Below, piece by piece: positions 53,301 through 59,119 of a stretch of 64,000 nucleotides of DNA. The translations under genes were made by a program, and so were the position numbers. Under the pieces are notes generated by a model. It was not told where the DNA came from and did not search any database. It saw only the letters and a list, made by a program, of their open reading frames with translations. Numbering within the stretch: the first letter of the stretch is position 1; each line of letters starts with the position of its first letter. Source of the stretch: Planctomycetota bacterium (GTDB lineage Bacteria; Planctomycetota; Uabimicrobiia; Uabimicrobiales; Uabimicrobiaceae); NCBI GenBank assembly GCA_029260735.1, contig JAJDCR010000081.1:1-64000 (forward strand), in the 5' to 3' direction.

Positions 53301-55895
53301 TGTTTTTTTTTGTCTCAAGTGTAAAGCATAGGAATCTACAAAGGTGGAAGCTGCGCTATAGTGGCTCCAATTACTAGAGCACGTCATCGATTGCACAGAA
53401 GAAAAAAACAACATAAAATCTAAAGACTCGCCACGAGTTACATGTTCAAGAATCCAAGATGACTGAATTTTAGGTTCCAAGGGAGCTAAAAATTCTTTTT
53501 CGCTCATGCTCATGATTGATTGATACTTGAGCACTAAAGCAGAATGAACTACCCCGTGGATCTGACCAAACTTTTCTTTTGTCTTCTCAATCGCTTCGTT
53601 CATTTGGGGTAAGGAAGAACTGTCTGCTTGGCAGTATAAAACTTGTCCTCCTAATGATTCTATCTCGTCTATAAGATCTTGCTTTCTTTGATCTATTGAG
53701 CTACGACCAATCCAAACCAACTTGGCCGAAAAATTTTGCGCTAAATATTTACTCAATACAGAACCAATATAGCCGGCCCCTCCCACTAAAACATAACAAC
53801 CTTCGTTGCGATAGCTAGTGCCACTGGCAAGTTCTAAAGGTAGCTCAACAATTTCTCTTTGATAGTATTTGCCTTCGTGCAAAATCCATAAACGGCCCAA
53901 CCCTTCTCCCTTTAAAGAAGCGACAAGCTTAGCATCTTCTAAATGTTTCTCTTCACTCTTCCTGCTTTTATCCATGTCAATGCAAGCAACTTTTACTCCT
54001 AAAAATTCTTTGGCCATAGACAAAGCAAGCCCAACAACACTCGCCTCTGTCGGGTTAATAGAATTTCCTGGTGAAACACTATAAGCTCTATCGGTCAAAA
54101 CTTTAATTGTTAAGTCAGAGCAAATTAAACCACAACGTTTTAAAGCTTGGCTTAGGTGAAAAAAAGCAAGAACCCCATACTCTTGGCTTTTCCTTAAAGA
54201 TTCCAAAGAGCTGAGATTTTCGATAGAGTAACTTTCCTCCCCTCCTATAAAATAAAGCTCATCTAAGGAAGAAAGTGAACCCAAGAGGGGATCAAAGCTA
54301 TCGTTTTTTCCAGGGCAAATTTGCCAAGAGTTTTCGTTAAGCTCTTTGTTTTTCTCGGCTAAGCAGATTTCATAAACTTCATCATTACCATACTCGGCGA
54401 GTAAGTGTTCATAAAAACGTGTTACCGTAGAAGTACGAACAAATAGTACTTTTCTTTTACGTTCTTCTGGTAGTTCTGGTAGTTCTGGTAGTTCTGGCAA
54501 TTCTTGTAATTTGGGCAATTTTTGGCGAGGGTACTCCCGAACATGATTCCACTGAGTTTGATAAAAGAATTGAGATAAAGAAGGTTTTCTCACTAATTTA
54601 TTGAGATGACTTAAGGGCATTTTTTCAACAAGGGCAAATAAGCGCGGCATCATATAATCAGGTAAATGACTTCGGCACTGTTTCTTGATATTTTTCTTTA
54701 CCGAGGATAAATTAAATCCTTTTTGCAAAGTAATGTTAGCTTTAACAACATTCCCCATCACTTGGTCAGGAGCTGCGCTAACATAAACATCTTCTACCCC
54801 CAGCGCTTGCCGAACAACTTCTTCGACCGAGTTGGGATCTACCAAAAAACCGCCCACATTAATCGCGTCATCTTCTCTTCCCACAAAAAAAACGCGTCCC
54901 TCGTGAATCTTCACTCGATCTTTTGTATTGACCCAATCATCTCGATCAAATTTTTGATTGCGATAGTTATGCATAGAACCACTGGCGGGTTTTGCATACA
55001 AAACATCATCCACTACCTTAAACTTCTTGTTATCCAGTAAATTCGCATCAAATCCGGCCTTCCCATCTTGGACACTAATGAGCATCCCTAGCTCCGTTGA
55101 GCCGTAAATATGAGTAACCGGTACGCTTGGTAAATGTAAATGGATCTGATCTAAAATACTTTGGTTAACACATTCTCCCCCCAGCATAATTCTACGCAGT
55201 TTAGCATTTACCCAATCTTCTGGTTTACTCGCTAAAAATAGTTGACGCATAAAAGTAGGAGTGCAGGTTAAAAAATCGACCTTATGTTGAACCAACACAT
55301 CTCGGCAATGAAGAGGAGAAAAATTTTTCGGCATGACCAAGGTACCTTGGTTCACGACAAACTGCACCAAAACACGAAACCCCCCGATATGAGAAAGCGG
55401 ATAGGACAACAACCACCTTTTTCCTCTCAATTTATCCAATTTTTTGACATTTTTCTGAAGCGTCTCCCAAGTATGAATAGCTAGCTTAGGTTTTCCCGTT
55501 GTTCCTCCTGTTAGTAAGCCAATACGGGCAAGATCACGTTTTACCTCTGCTTTCTGCCAAGCACAATTTCTCTCTACCTTTATTATGCCATCCTTAAGCG
55601 AGATAATGGCCTCCATATTGTACTCTTCTAGATAGGATCTTAAACGCTCCCTTGGAAAATCATGAGGAACAACTGTCATATCCAACTGCAAACGAATCCC
55701 CGCCAACAAAAGAGCAACTCCCTCTTCATTTTGCGCTGGTTGACAGATTATTTGTTCAACACCTTCGCTTGTTATCTTTTCCATTAATTTTGCAACAAGC
55801 TCCTCTAAAGCTGCCCAACTCGTGCTGCTAGAGAATGTGATAATGGCTTCTTCGGATGATGACAACGGCTCTGACATACGTTTTTCTTCCTTCAT
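44358..55895 (-). CDS. Hybrid PKS-NRPS-glycosyltransferase megasynthase
   Basis: One 3845-residue frame. Domains in order: AMP-binding acyl ligase (about 10-440; LLTGGTTGKPK, YGSTELG); LPE-repeat linker (465-477); ketoreductase (about 480-900; GGAGYIGS, SHYSAAS); ACP1 (Ser990); KS1 (1065-1490; Cys1237, His1372, Asn1412); ACP2 (Ser1739); KS2 (1832-2265; Cys2004, His2139, Asn2186); ACP3 (Ser2511); GT1-type glycosyltransferase (2572-2960; HHGGIGTAAE at about 2868); condensation domain (2970-3390; degenerate His3094-P-I-V-A-D-R); C-terminal adenylation remnant (3392-3490); PCP (Ser3537); thioesterase (3585-3830; Cys3664, His3813). No acyltransferase domain, so malonyl units must come from elsewhere. 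Both KS have Asn in place of the second His. Probable product: a glycosylated short polyketide or lipid. An ATG at 55877 with AAGGAAG upstream is a good alternative start. Confidence 0.93.
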   Translation of the reverse strand: MKEEKRMSEPLSSSEEAIITFSSSTSWAALEELVAKLMEKITSEGVEQIICQPAQNEEGVALLLAGIRLQLDMTVVPHDFPRERLRSYLEEYNMEAIISLKDGIIKVERNCAWQKAEVKRDLARIGLLTGGTTGKPKLAIHTWETLQKNVKKLDKLRGKRWLLSYPLSHIGGFRVLVQFVVNQGTLVMPKNFSPLHCRDVLVQHKVDFLTCTPTFMRQLFLASKPEDWVNAKLRRIMLGGECVNQSILDQIHLHLPSVPVTHIYGSTELGMLISVQDGKAGFDANLLDNKKFKVVDDVLYAKPASGSMHNYRNQKFDRDDWVNTKDRVKIHEGRVFFVGREDDAINVGGFLVDPNSVEEVVRQALGVEDVYVSAAPDQVMGNVVKANITLQKGFNLSSVKKNIKKQCRSHLPDYMMPRLFALVEKMPLSHLNKLVRKPSLSQFFYQTQWNHVREYPRQKLPKLQELPELPELPELPEERKRKVLFVRTSTVTRFYEHLLAEYGNDEVYEICLAEKNKELNENSWQICPGKNDSFDPLLGSLSSLDELYFIGGEESYSIENLSSLESLRKSQEYGVLAFFHLSQALKRCGLICSDLTIKVLTDRAYSVSPGNSINPTEASVVGLALSMAKEFLGVKVACIDMDKSRKSEEKHLEDAKLVASLKGEGLGRLWILHEGKYYQREIVELPLELASGTSYRNEGCYVLVGGAGYIGSVLSKYLAQNFSAKLVWIGRSSIDQRKQDLIDEIESLGGQVLYCQADSSSLPQMNEAIEKTKEKFGQIHGVVHSALVLKYQSIMSMSEKEFLAPLEPKIQSSWILEHVTRGESLDFMLFFSSVQSMTCSSNWSHYSAASTFVDSYALHLRQKKTYPVHLVNWGFWDNVTFLTTVEHQKNLTDQGVLFIEANEGMEALERMLQHPTAQILAWKAQDRLLAQFGVKKARRDVPEKTISPKTKESTLDLSSLKRTLHDELQEVLEVEDSFDCEKEFVELGLNSISVMEFLDRLNEIFHIQLQAQDLFAAFTIDKMSAYIATLLAEGNKNESAKRQASLQQQARPLLEQKKDLENFKDDIAVIGMSGRFPGADNVEEFWHNLAQGKVSTTEVPHNKWNNKGREFGQELAQANQGSHIKWGGFVNDADKFDSLFFKISPAEAENMDPQQRLFLQEAWKAIEDAGYAPQSFSGCKGGVFVGACYGDYHDDPQDREDVSLPQSFLGETFSILSARLSYFLNLKGPAFPIDTACSSSLVAIHQACQSILNGESDFALAGGVFIMNTPNYHLLISSLGMLSPDGKCKPFSERADGFVLAEGVGVVVLKPLTQSLADGDHIYGVIKGSAVNQDGFTNGITAPNSQSQEELQLQVYEKSEVNPQDISLVEAHGTGTKLGDPIEVTALTKSFAKHTKSKHYCALGSVKANIGNTVAAAGVASLIKVLLAMRYQKIPPLAHLEEENENLLLKNTPFYVNSRLIDWVPSSDGVRRAAISSFGFSGTNVHLLVEDFAQKDVRREEQKGAFLFPFSAKNQKRLEEYLQCFIPFLQNNKDTRLSEIAYTLQMGRFPWEERVIVLAHNKEDLWRKLEDYLETKRNREVLHGKVIKEIDSLQGLLSEKINEVIDDNIQKGELLKVAELWIKGIDIDWKLFYFREKPQRVSLPAYPFAKDRYWIDRKYNGSRKANELKNKSSRLLGKMIGKRDSTVGLSLSTAEAEGHDNTLKENIHNALKEVTSKLLKIKQEDINKDVEFKEYGFDSISQTRFAHEFNLKYQTELMPTIFFECSTISELGEYLAEEYQDIFGRKLAVDKPLTTDLAKKEEGKIRGKEDKEDKKDFRFAKTLDIPRKEKKTDEVAIVGISGKFPMAKNVEEFWQNLLKAKDCISEIPKDRWDWQAIYGDPQKEINKTNIKWGGFIEGVGEFDPSFFGISPREAELMDPQQRLLMTSVWEAIEDAGCSAQSLSGSNTGIFVAIGRSNDYGRLLAQENVATESYSAAGVLSSMGPNRMSYFLNIHGPSETVETACSSSLIAVHRAMASIKEGDCDIAIVGGVNTIITPMEHISFNKAGMLCEDGRCKTFSDKADGYVRSEGVGVLFLKRKEVAEKERDHIYAILRGSAVNHGGRANSLTAPNPKAQAKLLETVYTKAGVDPRTVGYIEVHGSGTELGDPIEINGLKMAFGELYKTRGSTEVVNAHCGLGSVKANIGNLELAAGMAGVIKVLLQLKNNTLVKNIHCDTVNPYIKLKDSPFYILEDTREWTNLQDERGEKLPRRAGVSSFGFGGSNAHLILEEYIAKDETSPSTTIKNDSPLGVVLSAKSKEQLKEQVKRLLGAIKEHSDISLVDMAYTLQVGRVAMEERLGLVVTSILELVEKGERFLAGEDGIAGLYVGQVKPPNTGKELPENIEDKMSLQKISELLAFWVKGGGLDWSQLYGEAKPKRISLPTYPFAKDRYWVCQTKNSLWTSKLESSATITSPLVEKKSAHELTGKLRAKEESLLTKIQKELTQNVCQILKLGEEEVNIEEDMSEYGFDSITISTFTNGINDKYNTEITPPVFFEYSTIASFAEFIHDQYKDNFIKYSKKQLNENKDTRHFHIVMTTIGSAGDVYPFLALANALKEKGHQITILGNSWNEKTIRSLGLGFHCVVSEKEDREALEHPDFLDPKKSLSVYTKLTFLATHKIYQFVRDLPTKENVLLLNHHMVFGARITQEKLGLPLLTLAVSFMPPFVSSTPAGYSRETMDKEMLPLLNEARKKIGLPPQKNVSDWLLASDKVVCLFPKWFAEPLIKLPPQTQFTGFLLYKASWWKKLSSELEEFLANGEKPILFTPGTFTQDVQLFFQEALEACEILQKRAIFVGRYPEQMPEKLPNTIRYYNYLPFHLLFPRTAAVVHHGGIGTAAECLVAGVPQLIVPVGFDQFDMADRLIKLGVAEKLEKKNFQAKNIAEKLSQLLESKLIGERIGKISSQISPVEALKETCNIIEEFGQNMTTCASLEQERIWFLHRLEPSYCVNKSSFRVNEAINFPLLEQSLSHLLVCHPILSTNFRFDNGKLEQRRCLYPLKIEKIDLKSSEGQDRAIEEWVEEKKNVPFDLFSEHPLRVAWVELGENEQLFLIFTHPIVADRFSQKIIFSELMDSYRYLVQGKKLLECEEKISYLQWEKNIEEEQVDAKRYWQEQLYDCPILELKKDPEKTSEQGGSFHLTTMTKELSSSWKILAQKEQKPIDILFLTAFKVLLSRYSKQKDIVIGTSANRRDEGESKTLIGPLTNILAIRSQLKEKISFLHLASQVEKTIKEGKKHKHFSLASMSLNKGINRFSGYSSIFQVFFEMNFDPFLDGDSYFSGLNFFHDMAIYVNDEKETIQFQFFQSGLFSPEKMREFQKQWVYLLEQIVEAPHEKISDYSFRAKNFELGEEKKELEVYRGLPLDLEKLEESIELYPQIEASSVLLKESGAQEKELIAFIVPKKEKDKLNLSSLLDFLKTRHLSDRIPSKFVPLKALPFLEKEAQRDVLKKINTDNIPKARKKTNADDPLQILLQNIWQKLLDIGSVDIRENFFDLGGHSLLFLQLQEEIKNNCSILVPLKTLLSYPTIEELAHKIVKLNEEKTSKFVRIKPGEKTFFFFNGDFNGCGYYCYKMRKYLSDDIGLYSISPHTVHPNRPPYSITQMAEDFVCSLQKIQREGPYYIGGFCNGAGVAFEVARILEKTSKVEKLILLDFPINGRSLWFYRLVCLCSKILRFSEAQKQNLYYYCILKLNPKENSERIKKAQRFFNLKGEFNFQDRHFYFNFLQGRILINYFPKPIQTPLTLIFSDARQSDVEEKNWQNLSPKIKTKRVPGSHLTCVTEYIEVLAQRIEESFRENNSSDETEPNF

Positions 55896-55932
55896 TTTTT
55901 TTCTTCAATGATTATTTTCTATTGGTTATTTT

Positions 55933-55961
55933 ATGCTACCATAATAAGTAATAGAACTCAA
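55933..55961 (-). promoter_or_regulatory. Putative megasynthase promoter
   Basis: On the minus strand TTGAGT (55961-55956) and TAGCAT (55938-55933) with a 17-nt spacer, 38 nt before the megasynthase ATG. Each box matches consensus in four of six positions. It is the best pair in the region but moderate. Confidence 0.35.
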
Positions 55962-55990
55962 TTTTTTTAACCCACTTAGTTACTTTATAT

Positions 55991-56314
55991 CTATTCTCTT
56001 ATTTGTATTTTTTTAGGAAAATTTGCCGTTAAAAGTTCCATAATATTCAAAATAGTGTAAGTCTGAGTTTTGCTTTCGTATGTACTAAAGTCTTTCTTAT
56101 CCCCCTTTGGGGGGAACCGCGAGGAACAAACGGAGGCGGTCAGAGGGGGGATAGGCTTATTGCTCTTTGGTAATAGAGATTCCGTGGCCGAATCTTTGTC
56201 ATATTGTCCAAAGACAGACAAAATAAGCAACAGCAAAGAAGAAGGTTCTGGAACTATTCTTGGCCCTCCTGATAAATTAGTAAAAGAAGTAAAATTTTGG
56301 CTAGAAAAAAACAT
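55991..56314 (-). pseudogene. PEP-CTERM protein remnant
   Basis: An open frame of 107 codons whose beginning reads like the end of a PEP-CTERM protein: SFTNLSGGPRIVPEPSSLLLLIL. In real PEP-CTERM proteins this motif and helix sit within the last 30 residues and are followed by a basic end. Here the helix is cut short and followed by unrelated residues, partly from the inverted-repeat element at 56098-56153. The frame is closed by a stop a few codons upstream of the ATG, and no Shine-Dalgarno is present. I read it as a truncated, decayed gene. The rest of 55896-56502 shows no gene. Confidence 0.6.
56098..56153. repeat. 56-bp GC-rich element with terminal inverted repeats
   Basis: Starts TATCCCCC (56098-56105) and ends GGGGGATA (56146-56153), an 8-bp perfect terminal inverted repeat; inside, CCCCCTTTGGGGG forms a further hairpin at the left end. 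Its composition contrasts with the AT-rich surroundings. It lies inside the PEP-CTERM remnant, as if inserted there. Confidence 0.55.
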
Positions 56315-56508
56315 TTGAAGAAATGCACTTTTCTACTTTCTTATTTTTTTCTGAAAAATTTCTTACTGGCAAGAATAATCCGATTAGATTACTATTAATA
56401 GTATCTGCTCTTGCACTGTTAGTAGAGTTAAGGTAGCAAAAGTACTCAAAGTTTTTTATCTTTTTGAAGCTTTTCTTGGATTAAAAAAATATTTTTTGGA
56501 GTATGGTT

Positions 56509-57312
56509 ATGAAAAAGATGCTGATATGTATGACAGTCTTAATGCTTTGTCTACAGACTTTCTCTCTTGCAAATATCAAAGGAGAAAAAGCTCAGGAAGC
56601 TTTAAAATACGCGGAGCCTATTATGGACAATTTGCTTACGGGTTTTAACGAAAAAGATTACAAGAAATATTCCCAGGACTTCGATGCCAACCTGTCTAAA
56701 GCAATGAATGAAAGTTCTTTTCTGAATGTTCACAAAGTGATCATAGAAAAAATTGGGCTTTACAAGTCCAGAAAAGCAATGCAATTTGTCGAACAGGGAG
56801 AATTTAAAGTTTTAATATACAGGGCTGAGTTTGCTCAGGAAAAAGGAGTAACCATACGGACTATCTTCAAAAAATACGGCGAAAAAAATTTACTAGCTGG
56901 TCTATGGTTTGATTCCCCTAAGCTACGCAATCAAAAAACTCTTTCCCCTGAAGAGCAACAAGCGATTCTAAAATATGCCGAGCCTATGGTCGACAACTTA
57001 CTGGAGAGCTTACAGTCAGCAAATCACAAAAACTATACTAGAGACTTTGATGCCAATGCAAAAAAAGCACTTAGTGAAGGTGTTTTTGCCCAAGCTCAAC
57101 AAAAAATCTTAAGCATCATTGGAGCTTACAAAAGTAGAAAAGTCATTAAAGTAACAAAACAAGCTCAGTATGCGATAGTGATTCACAGTGCCGTCTTTGA
57201 AAAAGATAAACAAGTGACTATACAAACAATATTCAGCCAAAAAGACAACAAAATGCAAATTTCTGGGCATGTTTTGGATTCTCCGACTTTACGTGGAAAA
57301 CCCAACAAGTAA
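56509..57312 (+). CDS. Secreted protein with two tandem DUF3887-like domains
   Basis: 267 residues: a signal peptide (MKKMLICMTVLMLCLQTFSLA), then two clearly homologous units of about 115 residues. Unit 1 starts EALKYAEPIMDNLLTGFNEKDYKKYSQDFDAN and unit 2 AILKYAEPMVDNLLESLQSANHKNYTRDFDAN; both continue with IGLYKSRK / IGAYKSRK and end LWFDSPKLR / HVLDSPTLR. The pattern fits the DUF3887-type alpha+beta fold, of unknown function. ATG at 56509 has GGAG seven nt upstream; an ATG two codons earlier is too close to that site. The next gene downstream is a hybrid histidine kinase. Confidence 0.85.
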   Translation: MKKMLICMTVLMLCLQTFSLANIKGEKAQEALKYAEPIMDNLLTGFNEKDYKKYSQDFDANLSKAMNESSFLNVHKVIIEKIGLYKSRKAMQFVEQGEFKVLIYRAEFAQEKGVTIRTIFKKYGEKNLLAGLWFDSPKLRNQKTLSPEEQQAILKYAEPMVDNLLESLQSANHKNYTRDFDANAKKALSEGVFAQAQQKILSIIGAYKSRKVIKVTKQAQYAIVIHSAVFEKDKQVTIQTIFSQKDNKMQISGHVLDSPTLRGKPNK

Positions 57313-57328
57313 CTCTATACCAAGAGTA

Positions 57329-57413
57329 CGTTTCATTGTTGCGCCTATGGCGCCTATGGGCGCCATAGCGTTTCATTGTTGCCAATGGGCACCCATAGGC
57401 AACAATGAAACGC
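57329..57413. repeat. Nested palindromes with a triplicated GTTTCATTGTTGC motif
   Basis: A nearly perfect 46-bp palindrome, GCGTTTCATTGTTGCC (57368-57383) with its complement (57398-57413), has an inner ATGGG/CCCAT stem in the loop. A third, direct copy CGTTTCATTGTTGC lies at 57329-57342, followed by another palindrome ATGGCGCC...GGCGCCAT (about 57347-57366). No T-run follows. It lies between the DUF3887-like gene and the hybrid kinase gene. Confidence 0.8.
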
Positions 57414-57463
57414 ATAAATACATTGAATTCCACAGAGAAATACACTGCAGCGAGGTAGAGCTC

Positions 57464-59086
57464 ATGGACGACAAAGAAAAAAGCAAAAATGATCTCATCA
57501 ATGAAGTTATTGCATTACGCGCTGAACTAGAAAAATCAAACCAGATAAAACAAAATGCAAGTAAGAGAGAACTATTCCTTCATCATGTTTTGTCAGCTTC
57601 CTTATGCGGGATCTACATCTATAATATTGTAGAAGGGCATAACGATTACATCAATCCTCAGTATACTAATATTACCGGCTGGACTATCAATGAATTAAAT
57701 ACCATGTCCAAAGATGAGTTCGCCTCTCTTTTTCATCCCGAAGAAAGATACCTAGTTTTTGCTCATATGGAAATGATAATACAAGACAAGAACCAAGATT
57801 CTTTGGAGATAGAGTATCGCTTTAAAAGAAAAGATGGACGATGGATTTGGTGTCTGTCAAGAGACGCCGCCTTTCATCGAGACTCTGATGGCTCTCTTAT
57901 TTCTTTTATTGGAACGTTCCTAGACATCACGAAGCGCAAACAGACCGAAAAAGAATTACAGAAAATGAATAAGCTAAAAAGCGTGGGAATTTTAGCCGGT
58001 GGAATAGCCCACAATTTCAATAACATACTAATGGGCTTATTTGGTAATATATCTATTGCCAAGTCATATTTAAAAAAAGATCAACTCGCTTTTCAACATT
58101 TGGAAGAAGCAGAAGAATCCATGAATAGGACTATTCGCTTGACTAAGCAATTGCTCATTTTTTCGAAAGGAGGAGAACCTGTTAAGGAAGAGGCCAACCT
58201 CAATGAGCTTGTCAAAGAAATCGTTCGCTTTGATCTTTCAAGTAGCAATGTAAAACCTGTCTTTGGGCTAGCTTCCGACCTATGGCTAGCGAAAGTAGAT
58301 AAAGGACAAATACAACAGGTTTTCTCTAATCTCACCATCAACGCCGATCAAGCAATGCCTAACGGTGGTCATATTTATATAATCTTAGAGAATGCAGAGA
58401 TTTCCCCCAAGAGCATACCCAACCTCAAATCAGAAAAATACATCAAAGTCACTGTACGTGATGAAGGACCAGGTATTAAGAAAAAACATCTGGAGCAAAT
58501 ATTCGACCCTTATTACACCACCAAACAAGCAGGGAGCGGCTTAGGCTTAACAATAGTTTATTCCATTATAGATAAACATGGGGGAAAAATCAGTGTAAAC
58601 TCTCAGCTCGGCCAAGGAACAACATTTACCTTCTACTTACCCGCCTCTCTGTCAAAGCAATTGGCAAAAACAAAAAAAGTGACGATAGAAGATTTGAGGG
58701 GAGAGAAAGAGAGCAAAGTCCTTGTCATGGATGATGAGGAAATAATTTGCAAAGTCGCTTCCAGCATGTTGGAAAAAGAGGGTTATGAAGTGAAAACAGC
58801 TTCTCATGGAGAGCAGGCTCTCATTGTGTACAAAGAAGCGATGGATTCAAGTAACCCTTTTGAACTAGTTATCTTGGATTTAACTATTCATGGAGGGATG
58901 GGAGGTCTAGAGACAATGGAACATCTTCTCGCCATAGATCCACAAGCAACGGTTGTTGTTTCCAGTGGCTATTCCAATAACTCTGCTCTATCTCGTTATA
59001 AAACATATGGTTTTAAAGATATCCTCCCCAAGCCATACACCTTTTATCAGTTACAAAATGTATTAAACCGCGTCCTCAAAAAATAG
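57464..59086 (+). CDS. PAS-containing hybrid histidine kinase with receiver domain
   Basis: 540 residues, no membrane helices. A short coiled coil (about 8-30) is followed by a PAS/PAC domain (about 35-165; IVEGHNDYINPQYTNITGW, RFKRKDGRWIW), HisKA with phospho-acceptor His183 (GIAHNFNNILMGL), HATPase_c (TINADQAMPNG, DEGPGI, GSGLGLTIVYSI) and a C-terminal receiver domain with phospho-acceptor Asp472 in ELVILDLT. The ATG at 57464 has GAGGT eight nt upstream; the frame is open to 57269 but that part crosses the palindromic repeat and looks non-coding. Probably a soluble sensor; no DNA-binding partner is adjacent. Confidence 0.93.
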   Translation: MDDKEKSKNDLINEVIALRAELEKSNQIKQNASKRELFLHHVLSASLCGIYIYNIVEGHNDYINPQYTNITGWTINELNTMSKDEFASLFHPEERYLVFAHMEMIIQDKNQDSLEIEYRFKRKDGRWIWCLSRDAAFHRDSDGSLISFIGTFLDITKRKQTEKELQKMNKLKSVGILAGGIAHNFNNILMGLFGNISIAKSYLKKDQLAFQHLEEAEESMNRTIRLTKQLLIFSKGGEPVKEEANLNELVKEIVRFDLSSSNVKPVFGLASDLWLAKVDKGQIQQVFSNLTINADQAMPNGGHIYIILENAEISPKSIPNLKSEKYIKVTVRDEGPGIKKKHLEQIFDPYYTTKQAGSGLGLTIVYSIIDKHGGKISVNSQLGQGTTFTFYLPASLSKQLAKTKKVTIEDLRGEKESKVLVMDDEEIICKVASSMLEKEGYEVKTASHGEQALIVYKEAMDSSNPFELVILDLTIHGGMGGLETMEHLLAIDPQATVVVSSGYSNNSALSRYKTYGFKDILPKPYTFYQLQNVLNRVLKK

Positions 59087-59119
59087 GCTTTTTCAAATCT
59101 ATTTTAAGAAGAATTGATC

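Noticed and set aside
57269-57463. N-terminal extension of the hybrid histidine kinase
   Set aside because: It crosses the palindromic repeat and overlaps the upstream gene end; the ATG at 57464 has a proper Shine-Dalgarno.
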